This document shows, one piece after another, positions 11,159 through 23,577 of a stretch of DNA of 64,000 nt; position 1 is the stretch's first letter; the number at the start of each line of letters is the position of its first letter. The notes beneath the pieces are model-generated. The model saw nothing but the letters and a program-made list of their open reading frames with translations. It ran no database searches and was not told the DNA's origin. Where the stretch lies: the NCBI GenBank assembly GCA_023974075.1, contig CM043792.1:24408514-24472513 (forward strand), read 5' to 3'. The position numbers and the translations under genes were made by a program. Source of the stretch: Chaenocephalus aceratus (taxonomy: Eukaryota; Chordata; Actinopteri; Perciformes; Channichthyidae).

Positions 11159-14100
11159 ATGGAGTTCTTACTTGGAAATCCGTACGGCACTCCCGTGGGC
11201 CAATGTATAGGTACGTTATCCTTGAAGTTATTCATTGTAGATCTTTCTGCTGCATACATTGTGTCAGCGTGGATAAACATGTGGCTGTTTTACTACGAGG
11301 AATTACGTTACGAAAATAGCGAGCTAGCAAGCATCATCGCAGCAAACGTCAGCTACTTGCTGCTAATGTTAGCCCACCTAACTTAGTCCTCTGTTATAAG
11401 TGTATACAACTGAATATGTTTAGACAATACAGTGCAATTCTCAAGGAAAATACAATGGCAGTGTTAGTGTCATGTCTCAAAGGGGCTTGCAGAGCCTTAG
11501 CCAAGTCGAAGCTCAATATGTCCTTAAATCCTTTTAAGCTTTGATTCCTGTGGTCAGCCTGGTTGGTTTTTAGTTTTAAACCTCGAAGCGTGAAGTGCTT
11601 GTTCGTCCTGCAGATGATGAGAGAGACTTGTGGCCTACCACATCCCTTTGGTGTGGTTGCATTTATCTTTGCCTCTTGCTTGTTGTTTGCAAAACTCCGA
11701 TAAATAATCTCTGACCCAGAAAAGTTGTCACCAAGGTTTTATAATGAGAGACAGAAAAGCACACATGCTTCTCATGTTTCTATAAGACATTTTCAGTTCC
11801 TAGCGACCGAAAGTAGCTTCTTTGTGCACTGAATAGAAGCAGTGGAGGAAAGAAGGTTTTAGGAGTTAGAGGGGCCTTTGAACTGTTGCCCACCACCCAC
11901 CGGTCAGCTGCTTTGTGCCATGTCATCCAAGACGGCCCTCAGCTACCAACTGTGACCCTCCTCTCAGGCATTTCGCTCGACAGAGGTCCTTATAGGTCAT
12001 GCTATGGGCTGTAGCAGCACATCTTAAATGTCCCCATCTCACAGAGACGGCTGTATCTCCAGTCTCATCTCTCCGGTCGAGCTGCCGCTGGAGCTGTACC
12101 GCCTGCTGTCTGTTCGGCTGGTACTGTAAACCACAGCTGACACAGGATCAGCTTACCTGAAACAATTAGAGAAAATCAATAGAACAGATGCTGAGGGAGG
12201 CATTGGAAGGAACTTAGTGTAAGTGACTGAGAAGATGGAGGGGTTAGGTTTTTTTTTCTCGTTCTCATGCTGCGGAAGTAATTTACCCTGATTGTTCTCC
12301 ACTGCTGTACATCTATTTCCTAGAGATAAACCTTATAATCAGATGATGCTAGCACATTCTCAATGAGTGGTATTTGTAATGCAGTAATTCATTCACAGAC
12401 TGCTCCAGTCATGAATGGATGGATAAAAGTACATTTAAGTGAACCGCCCCTGTTTTCAAAACCTTAGTTGGCATGTGTCCACAGACTGTTTTCCTTTCAG
12501 AATATCATGCAAGATTTAAAATTCTAAATTTAAGAAGTTCTTCCACTATTTGACCATTTAGAAAATCTGAATAATATTTTGTATCCCAAAGAGCTTGGTA
12601 CATAAACAGAATCTGAAGCTATGTTGGCTATCTTATGCTTCTCTAGAGTCTTTAAAGGACAGAAACCTGCAGAGAGGGGCAGAGATTCATGGCTTTGTTG
12701 GCAGCGGATGGCACAGCCAGCCACTGCTAAAGCCATGTGATCGACTGGCTTCACTGGTGTGTCCATTCCCCGCACTGGGGCGACTGACACAACCCCGTGA
12801 ATGAATGCTCTGAGCGGGCATTCACTTCATTAGCAGCAAGGCTCTGATTGTTCATGTTCAGAGGCGTTCCAGCTCATTACACTTGAAGAGATCAGATTTT
12901 TTTACTCTCCTCTGCACCTCCTGTTCTGCCCTGTCTTGACCACCTGAGAAGATTATACGGGATGTCCTAATGGCAGAAGCTTGTTAATGACTCCAATCGT
13001 ATACATTATGTTCAGTCTAACACAGAAACACACAGCAGCTGCTCATCCTGAACTGTATTGTCTCTATGTCTTCAGATTTGTAGGTGAGAGTAAAGATGTA
13101 TCCTCTCAGAAAAGGATGCCTGTCCCTCAGTGCTGGCTCAGTGTGTGACGAGTTGATTAGAGAGGGGAGATAGGGCATGAATAAGTCATGGCTGTCAGAC
13201 TTGTCCAATGTCGAGCCTCCCAAAAGTAAGGCAGCCTGGCCCAGTGAGAGGCTGCTGGCCCGGGCATGACAGCTGGCTCGGGGCCCCTGGGCTTCAGGGA
13301 GAGGGGCTCCTCCTGTCCAAACTCAAGAATCGTCTAATGAGAATCTATTGACTGTCAGTCACAGGAACTTGGTCACAGCTCACTTCGGTAGAAAAGCTTT
13401 TTTCCTGTTCCGCTGTGAAATTCACCCCTGACGACTGCGATCCTGAAAGATCTCAGCTTTCACTGACATGATGGATGGATTTGGGCGACGAGAGAGGAAG
13501 GAAGAGACGGAGCGAGCAACGCAGCGATGAATGCCGTGCTCGTTCATCACTGTAGCTTCTCACAGTCTGGAGCACATTATCTCCTGGCTGTAGACACAAT
13601 GCTTTTAAATGGTAGGGTGGTGTTTGAAAGCAACATGGCTCAGGGGCTTCTGTTTTTCAGCGTTTATACCACGTAAGACTGAGTACATATAGCTGCATCA
13701 GACCCAACACCAGCTTCTCTTTCCTCTGAAATAGTCTAGGTTCTTTTAGTTAATTTACTATGCAGTTTGAGGTAGGGCTGCTCGATTATGGCAAAAATCA
13801 TAATCTCGATTATTTGGGTCAATAATTGTAATTGCGATTATTCATTGACCTTGAAAACATCCATTTATTGGAGAAAACAAATGTGCACAGCATGTTTTCA
13901 GTTGATTACCCTGAACTTTAAGTATAATTCAACTGAAAAAAAAAAAAAAAAAAAAAAATCGTTTTATTTTGATTATGTTGTTTTCGTAATCGCTGCAAAC
14001 CATAATCGTAATCGCGATTAAAATACGATTAATTGAGCAGCCCTAGTTTGAGGCATGGGAGCGACAGGTGGTGGATGTGTTTTTAAAGGTCTTATGGGTT

Positions 14101-17100
14101 TCTCTGAGATAACATTCATGTGAAAACTAAAATAGTTGTATTTGTCTGATTTATCTGAGCCCCACGATCCTTACCCAATATGTTATCCAAACCCTTCTGA
14201 CAGATTCATTTCCAATAAAGGTTATTAATGAATTATACTGTACACACCTTTAAAAGAAAAAACAACGACATAGTAAGCAAGCATGGTCCTCACAGTCCTG
14301 AGTAATTAAATGTTCAAATAAAAAACACCATACCCTGGAATTGTATTTGAAATGTAAGTTAATAATGGATTGTTTTAGTTGTATAGTTATAATATACTTT
14401 TACAGAGAAGTACACATGGTTCAAAGCCAAGTTTATAGGGGCTTTAAAGTGTAGAAACCAAGGCTGCGGCCACACGAGGACGAAAACGGTCGTTTGCGTT
14501 ACTGTTTAGTGTCATATAGACCGTTCGGCCACACGAGGACGACCGAATACGGCACTAAACGACTGAGGAAACGATAACGGGTCCCAAGGTGGATAGAACG
14601 GCATACGCAACGCTCTGGGGGGTCCAACGGCTCCGTGTGTACGCCCTATACGATCATTTTCTGATAATGATGAGGCAATAGCCCCGCCTCTCCCCACCTC
14701 TGCTGCTCACCCCGCGTCAAAGTAAACTGCACACTGAATTCAGATTATTTATCTTTCTCTCGATATGGACATAAACGCGAGTGAAGTCTAATCTGACAGG
14801 ACGGAGACACGCAGCTCTGCTCACCTGCAGCTCCTCCCGCTGCAGCAAAACACACACTTCAAGTCAGATCATCACCCTTAGCTATTTTAATGACCTCTCA
14901 AACTCCCTAAACTAGTTATAAATATGTTTATTTTTACTGTCGGCCGGGTCACTGATTACTGGATCAGCTGCTGCATGAGACAGACACTGACGCTGTCCGA
15001 AGAGAGGGAGGAAAAAGAGAGGCTCCGTGTATTTTATTATTATAATATATAGATTCGTTATTCATTTGTTTTAAAGCTCAATAAATAACAAAGAAGACCT
15101 TTGACCGGCACTTTTATAATTTTGTCCGGAAGATTTAAACTTTAATACACGTTGACTGGCGAAAAACTCTGCCCGGTTCCCTCGGCCCCCACCGCGGAGA
15201 ATAAACAGAAGGGCAACCATGACAACCATGCTTCTTCGCTGCTTTTGTGGAGGAAGTTACAGCGCCACGTACAGGCTCGGCATATGTACTGCAGCTTCTC
15301 CAGCGGTTGGAGCTAAACGCAGCGGTCTCGTGTGGACAGACACTATCCGGATAACTATTGCGTGTGGACGGAAGCTTGTTTGCGTTTGCGTTAATCCTAT
15401 GCGTTTAGCCGTTTTCGTCCTCGTGTGGCCGCAGCCCAAATGTCTGGCTGAATATAACTCATTGCATACAGAGACAGAAAAGTACGTCACTCCATGCTGA
15501 TTTGCTTACACAACAGTTTTACTTCCAATGTTATGTAAACCATGGGTTGCTTTAATGCAATGCATTGACTTTAGCACAGACGACCCATAATGCAGTTTCA
15601 TCAGGCAAACAGAGAACCTGGAAATAAAACATAGTACTAGCCACGATTATTAAGAAGTATTACAAAGACAAAACTAAAACAATCTACTGACAGTTGCATC
15701 TCTCCACTGAATGGTATCGTCTACATTTAAACGTGCATTATTTTGGTTTGTAATCGATGTTGTTCTTTTTAAAAAGCCCCCAGCTTCCTGTCTCACATGC
15801 AAATGACTTCTTCTTATGTGAACTACAGCATAGCGAAGACTATAATGAAGTAAAGTCAGGGCTCCTCATTTAATATAAGGGGCACCGGTACTCAAACACA
15901 AATGTAGAGGCACAGACAAAAATGAATGAGCACCGTTTATTTTTTAAATAAATAATTGTTTCAATATTTTCTTTTGTGTTTCCTGCAGAGAGGGCCACAG
16001 ATGGAGGCCTCCAGAACGAGGACTGGACCGTCAACATGGAGATCTGTGACATCATAAACGAGACGGACGAGGGGTGAGCTGTCTAGATTTTTATCATTGT
16101 TGGGTTATAATATGCTTTATCAACGTTATGTAGGACGAAAATGTCTGCTTCCTAAATTGGTCAGTTTGTCACACTGGCTCAATGAATAACAATTAATACA
16201 GTGACTGCTGTGCTTCACCAGCCGGCACCATCCCACAGAAAGTCTTTGTTTTCTGTACGTGTCACTGACTGAAATAAGAAATGAATGAAATTCCGCTGTC
16301 GGTCTCCTGCCTTATGATGCTGAATACAGTCAAGACTAAATGTAGTAACATGTGTATTTTTAGTACCTTTTTTAGGATATGATGTCAGTTTTCATTCATA
16401 AATCTGCATCTGCATCACTCATTTTAAATCAGACAATATCAGGTTTTGCATTGCAGCCTATTATTGTCATCTTAAATGTTAATAAAACACATAGTTGTTT
16501 GCCTATTTATTCACTTTCTTCCACCTCACCATTTAATGAGCTTCTGGTTGTGTTCCCTAGAGATAATTCTTCTATTTCAGCTACAGTTAAGCATTTTAAT
16601 CAGTAGACTAAATACCATACCCACGTTTTCTCGTCTCTAATAATTGTAAAAATCCATCTTTTTCATTATTCCCTCAGCCCTTTCCCTTTTTGTCCCTGCT
16701 TCTCACATTCTTCATGCCTACACACAAGTCATTGTCGTACGTCCACACACACATCCACACAGAGTTTGATTCACAGAACACAGAACGCCTTGTCTCCAAG
16801 ATGTTTCTGCGAGTTAGACATTGTCTGGTTCGCAGATTTAGCCTCGATGTTTGGGAAATTCCGCAACTGAAAATTCCTTACTTGGTGAGCACAATGTTGT
16901 CTTAACACGTGCGACCGGGTGCCGAAACAAAATATAACAAAACAGATGCTGCATCCAAAGCCGAAAAGAACCAACACAAGGCGACTGTACTGAGTCAGAT
17001 TCACATTACAGTGCTGTTTAAGGGAGCTACATATCATTTTGTGCACTTTCTCCACCCATTTCGATCTTTTCAGCTCCAACGCTCAACGAAGAGCCACATG

Positions 17101-20100
17101 TAGCTCATAAAAGAGTCCATAAAAGCTTGACTGCAGTTTGAGGCAGAGAGCCAACCTGAAGTCAGCTTTGATCTGACCTTGGGAGAGAATAGATAGTCAA
17201 TCAGAAAGAAAAGAGGGACACAGATGGCGTGACAGCACTTCTCTATCTTAGTCAAACAGATACGCTGACAGACTGACTGGCATCTGTTATTGTGGCACAG
17301 AAAATAATTGATTCCAACAAAGCCAAAGATGTTATGCCTACTCTCGGCTGGGGTGCTTCATCCAGCTGTGTCTTCTCTGCTGTTTCCCTCCAGGCCAAAA
17401 GACGCCATGCGGGCATTAAAGAAGAGACTTGGTGGCAACAAGAACTACAGAGAAGTGATGCTGGCGCTGACGGTGAGAACCTTTTACTTTGACATTGTGT
17501 TCATTGTAAAACTGGCATCAAACGCAACTGCTTTAGAAATGGAATGGCTTTGAACCTTGCAACATTTCCTGAGGTTTTTATTCTGAGGAAGCCGTGACCA
17601 AAGTTGCTTTTCACTGTGTAGGCCACATAAAAGGATTGTCCCCTGCGTAAAACTTGACCTTTCCACAGATTGTGTTTTTTCTTGGTCATTTGATTTGCCT
17701 GTTTCTCCTCCCCGGCCAAAGTTATGTTTATATTGCACATCTTTTATTTGGTTTATAGCAGCCATTCCTTTTAAACCGTGTTCACATCTTTGATAGTTCA
17801 TCTAGTTAAAATTCTCTCTGTGACTTAGAAGTCTTTCTGTTTTCATCAGCCTCTCACAAATGTTCCCGTTTTCCGTTTCCTTTGCCCGGCTTCTGTCTGT
17901 GTTTAATCGTCTCCCTCTCTGCAGGCTTTGGAGACCTGTGTGAAGAACTGTGGTCACAGGTTTCATGTGCAGGTGGCCACCAGAGATTTCATCGACGGTG
18001 TGTTGGTCAAAGTCATATCCCCCAAAAACAATCCTCCAACCATCGTACAAGACAAAGTGCTGGCGCTCATACAGGTATTAAGGCTTTCTTAGTTACTGCC
18101 GTTTCATCATTATTACCACTTTTATGTTGGTATTTTCTTATACACACAGGTTTCTGGTTATACTGACTTCTCCCTATGGCTCCATTCACAAATGTGGTGA
18201 TGCAGGACATTTTGAAATCATGTTATTATGGTGTGATGGTAGATTAGTGGTTGAAGCCAAGTGGCTGCCGCATGTTCCACTTTCCAGATGTTGCAGACTG
18301 CAGCCTCCTGTCTTGTTACTAGAGGCCACCTCAGCCGGCAGGTGGTGTTCTCCGCCTCGCTGCTCTGTCCTCTGATTATTCATAGGGATTTATGAAGGAC
18401 ACCCCACTTTAGACACCGTTTTCTGTTCTATTGTCCACATCAGAGAGTGTTTCTTTCTTAAACATGAATTATTCTTTTTTACGGAGGTTAGGCAAAAGGT
18501 ATTATGATGGGTTTAAATGTAATGTTGTTAAAATAATTAAATTAATTCGGCTGTAATATATATATTTTTAAATGACCTGTTTAGCTTCCTACACTAAGCT
18601 GCTTTTCATACAGCATTTAATTACTAAAGAGTTTTTTTTTCATAAAAGCAAATATCTATACAAAACATTTGTTTCCCTTACTATTTAAATAGCGTATTTT
18701 AATGCAAATGACCACTATCGATGACGAGAACAAAGTAAAAGGACTCTATTTAAAAGATGTTGGTTGTTTATGCTGACCTTGTGTTTGTGTTTGTGTCAGT
18801 CCTGGGCTGATGCCTTCAGGAGCAGCCCTGATCTCACTGGTGTGGTCCACATTTACGAAGAGCTGAAGAGGAAAGGCATTGAGTTCCCGATGGCGGACCT
18901 GGATGCGTTGTCTCCCATCCACACACCGCAGAGAGTGAGAAAGAAACACACAGCACAAACACATCTGTATATTCACAAAGCAATATCTTATGGGGTATTT
19001 TTCTTCTTCCTCCAGGGAACCCCAGAGGTGGACCCAGCCATGATCAAGTACCTCACCCCGGTCTCTCCTGCCGCTGTGACCCCTTCCCCCATCCTGTCTC
19101 CTGCCCCCCCCACACACACCTCCCACGTGCCGGGCCCAATCACAGCAACCCCTGACCAGGTGAGGCGCTTCGAGAAATGAAAATGTATCTTTTTGCTGCA
19201 CTTGTTGCTGTATTGTGAAATGTGATTTATATCAGTGGCGAGCCTAAGATATTATAAAAAATAATATTTGAAAACATAAAAAAAAACCATTCATTTTTAA
19301 AAAAAATTTTTAATATACTTTTTTTGTTACATTTTTCATTTGTTTTACCAAAATAACTTGATTTAATTGTATTTAAATTAACATTTCCAAATAAATAAAT
19401 CCTTCGAATCTGCCTGTTCAGTTTCTGTTGGAATGTGAAGGGTTAAATGAAAGAAGCTCCTTTAGCCGTCTCTGCGAGTTGTGTGAAGACGAAAGAGCTT
19501 GTTGGTCCCTCTCTACATTCACAGAGGGCCAGCTACAGTAACTGAACGAGAGAGTAATGTCAAATGACAGTACAATTGACCAATCATATCTTCCCTCTAA
19601 ATGGGTTGGCTTTATTTTCGCGGACTTTATGACAAGTTCCGCCCGCTGTGAGGTTTATTTATTTATATGTGTCCTTGGGCAAGACACTTCACCTGAACTT
19701 GCTCCTGTGGGTATTGTCCACAGTATCTGACCATTGCATGTATGATATATGTGTAATGTGTGTATATGTAAAAGCGCTTTAAGTCATTGAAAAAGCGCTA
19801 TAATAAATGTAAGGAATTATTAATTATTATTACATGTGTATAGAGTGGTGCAGTGACGCGTCCTAAAACCCGGAAGTAAGCTGCGCTCAGGTTCCCTCGA
19901 CACAAAAGCATTGGGATTTCTCCATAGGGTTAATAGGGGAAATAGCTGGAAATAAGGTCTGTGGAACGAACCTGTTAGATAAATGCACGTTTTGTTCAGC
20001 CGGATAATATCCACATGTCTTCCCTACTTTTATTATTTTCGAATCATAAATCGAATCCATAGATTTATGATCGATAGATTTATGATTAGCATAAGTTCGT

Positions 20101-21576
20101 TCATGATGGCCACTGATTTATATAAATAGCCCTTTTCAAAGTCTGGCATTTAAAGGAGCTTTATTGAATTGAGAAGGACAAAGATTAAAGCAGACTTCAA
20201 GAGTTTATCTGGATAACACTCCTTTGACAGCTTTGAGAACATATGCAGCACTGCTGATCCTGAATAATCCCTGAAAGTGTGAATGACCTTTGACCTTCTG
20301 TGCTCTCAGATCGCCCGGCTGCGCAGTGAGCTGGACGTAGTGAGAGGAAACACCAAAGTCATGTCGGAGATGCTCACTGAGATGGTGCCTGGGCAGGAAG
20401 ACGCCTCAGACCTAGAACTGCTTCAGGTTAGAGGCAAATGAATATATTATGAGGGTTTATTTTGACCAATGATGTGCCTGACGAGACTAAAATGCGTAAT
20501 AAATCTGACTTTATGTGTTTTAATGTTTAATGTGGATTTCAAGAGGATGTGGTTTCAAAGCTTTTAAGAGCATGAAAGCGAATCTGAATCAGAAGACCGT
20601 TTAGAGGAAAGAAATCTGATATTTATGATTTATTTTCTTTATATGAAAGGGTCTGTTGGGACATCATTCTAGCATACCTACTCTAAATCAGAATCTAAAG
20701 TAATATAGGCTCATGCAAATATTTTATTATGAGTTCCCGCAGGAGTTCACTCCTAAAGATGTTAAAAGTAAAAAGCTTTCCGACTTGGCACTCCAGCTGT
20801 AAAGTGTTGTAATTGTTTGAAGCCAGCAGGGGGAGTAGTGTGTCTAATTTTCAGAGGAATTGCTCAAGTCACACACACTTTATTTATATTGAGCTGTTGT
20901 AAAATACCTGGAATTGGCAATTAACCAGTGGTAATGCAACTCATGCAGAGTTTAATCTCCTAAAGCCAAATCCACTCAGGTATTTGAGTCAGCTGCAAGG
21001 ACCTGTATTGTATTGTTAAAGGTGGGGTAGGTAATTAACTTCAGAAACACTTTTTGTTATATTCCATGGAATGCTCTTAACACCCCGATAGCAATGAATA
21101 TATTAAATGCTTTGACAATAAATCCATAAAAAACCGTCATCTGTGGAAGCCGTGGTGCTGTAAAAAGCACGGCCAATCATTTTAGCCGGCCCGGCTAAAA
21201 TAACTGGATGGCCTACCTGCCTGTCAGCCTTCCATCTGTGCACAAACTTATCTCGTGCCCTCATTGGTCATGTGCGCGTTCGTGTGTGTTGGAGGAGGGG
21301 CTCTGTAAGGAAGTCTGAAGGAAGTGGCAGATTTTTTTCGGCTGCATACTTTCAGATTCTAGCGCACTCGAGCTGGTTTCGCCATTCTTACCAACCATAC
21401 CTTTAAGTGTTCCTTACTAATACAATCGCACACTCTTTACACAGTAGAGAACATTTTTTCTGACTTGCTCAATAATAGCTGCTTTGTAAAAAAACAGACA
21501 AAATGAGATCTATTTTTCAGTTAACCTTCACGGATTAAGACTGCTGTATAATGTCATATCAATCAATCAATCAATC

Positions 21577-21612
<36 letters not shown>

Positions 21613-23529
21613 GTTTATTAATCCCGCAAGGGGCAATTGGTTATGAGCAGTTGATGTCATGTCCACAGGCAGGAACCTGCAGGAAGAAAGCACACACCCG
21701 GGAGCCTGGATGTGGATCATTCCAATTGACACCATAAATAGTTCATAGCATCACAATAAATAAGTAAATAAATAATCAAATGTGTCTTTAGAGCGGGTAG
21801 AGCATATCTACGCCTTGATGGCAACATATGAAATTCATCCGCAAGAACATGACCTGGAGAGGCCAGAATGCTCTCTGCTTTCCGCAGAATCTGCTGGTTA
21901 CAAAAGGAGCTCTCTGTTTCACTCCGATGACCTTAGAGCAGGTTTTAACAATGTTGTTCAGGCTTATGTGTCTGACAAAATCAGACTTGTTATGGTTCTC
22001 CGTCCTATTTTGATTTTCTTTCTATTCATTGATTTATCAATACATCTTTTCTATTGATGTTTCAATCTGTGTAGGAGCTGAACCGAACCTGCAGGGCGAT
22101 GCAGCAGAGAGTCGTCGAGCTGATTTCACGCGTCTCTAACGAAGAAGTGACTGAGGAGCTGCTGCATGTCAACGACGACCTGAACAACATTTTCCTCCGA
22201 TATGAGCGGTACGATCAATCAAACACTTGTTAGGGTGTCGGGACCAGAACTATGTTTATATTATCTCTGTTTTCAGTGTAATTGTAACCTCTCCAACAGA
22301 TGTTTTTTGCAATGTGTAACACCTTGGTCCAATATGTTTAATTGATGAATAATGGATGCTCGTTGGTCCTCTATCGATGGTTTTAAAGAGGTGTCTCCAG
22401 CTGTGATTATCCCAAAGCTTACCAGTGAAAACTAAACATTCTGAGAAAAGACATGCCAAACAGACATTTTTCAAGCTCAAACACTTCAAAGTCGCAAAAC
22501 ATTCCTTTTTAAAAACATTCTGCAGCTTCAAACTGTTAATGTGTCTGTCATGAGGTGAAGATAAAAGATGTTTGAGCGGTTGAACTTCACAGAGCTCGTG
22601 GTAAAACATTGAAAGATGGGTGTGTTGCTCACAGGTACGAGAGGTACAGGTCGGGCAGAGCGGCACAGAACAACGGGGTGAGTACCATCAAAGAGAAGAA
22701 AGGGTTTACCCCAGATTCCCTCACGGATCACTGTTTTGTGTTCGCTTGTTGCATGTTTTTAATTCATCTGCATTTGCATCACCTGTGGTAGTTTTTCTAA
22801 AGATGCTTTGAGGGATGGTTCAAACTGATTTGCTTCACATAGCCATTTGTTGTGCTTGTTTTACCATTTGAGTATTTGGATTTATTGTTACTTTTCTAAA
22901 AGCTTACACAACACTTTAGTGCAGTATTAATATGTAATCCTAGTGCATCGCTTTTTTTGCTTTATCAAACCTGGAAGAGCCGAGCAAAAGAAGTGTCAAT
23001 CTGCTGTTTAGAGCGTGTATTCTCCAGGATCAGTGATTCACCAGAGGGTCGGGGCGTCTCTCGCCTCCTCCCACATAGTGCTTGTGTTTGCCTGCTGCTG
23101 ATCTCTCTGTCTGTTTGTGGTGTGGCCAGCTGATGGAGGCAAGTACGATGCCAGCACCAGGTTCAATCCCAGCCAGTGTGCTGGAATGAATGTTAGCACG
23201 TCTGCTGGACTGCATGGAGCTAATGTTTAGACCAGTGTTTCTCAAACTATCTTCAATAATGTAACAATTTTTTCAATGGAAAACATTTTGTGGATTTAAT
23301 GCCATATCACTTTGAGTCGCATTGAACTCTTTCTTTTTGATCATTTACAATTTTGTGAGAAATATAAACGTATCTTTTTCTCTGTTTTGCTTTCGACAGT
23401 GAATCCATTTTCTGTCTGCCATTCAATATCAAAACTGGATTCCAGGTTGCATAAAGAATAGGAATATTGAGTGTAAAATGTGGTTTATCAAACTTATATA
23501 AACATTTTTATTTAACTAATTAAGTATAT

Positions 23530-23577
<48 letters not shown>

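Larger units (their letters stand above)
11211..15988 (+). other. tom1l2 intron 1
   Basis: A 4.8-kb intron with GT-AG ends. It holds the two DNA transposons annotated at 13773-14045 and 14462-15436. Outside these I see no supported exon, RNA gene or conserved element. Confidence 0.7.

Noticed and set aside
23101..23175. tRNA-like A and B box words (GGTTCAATCCC) suggesting a SINE or tRNA
   Set aside because: No cloverleaf could be folded and the A-box match is weak; not reported as an RNA gene.
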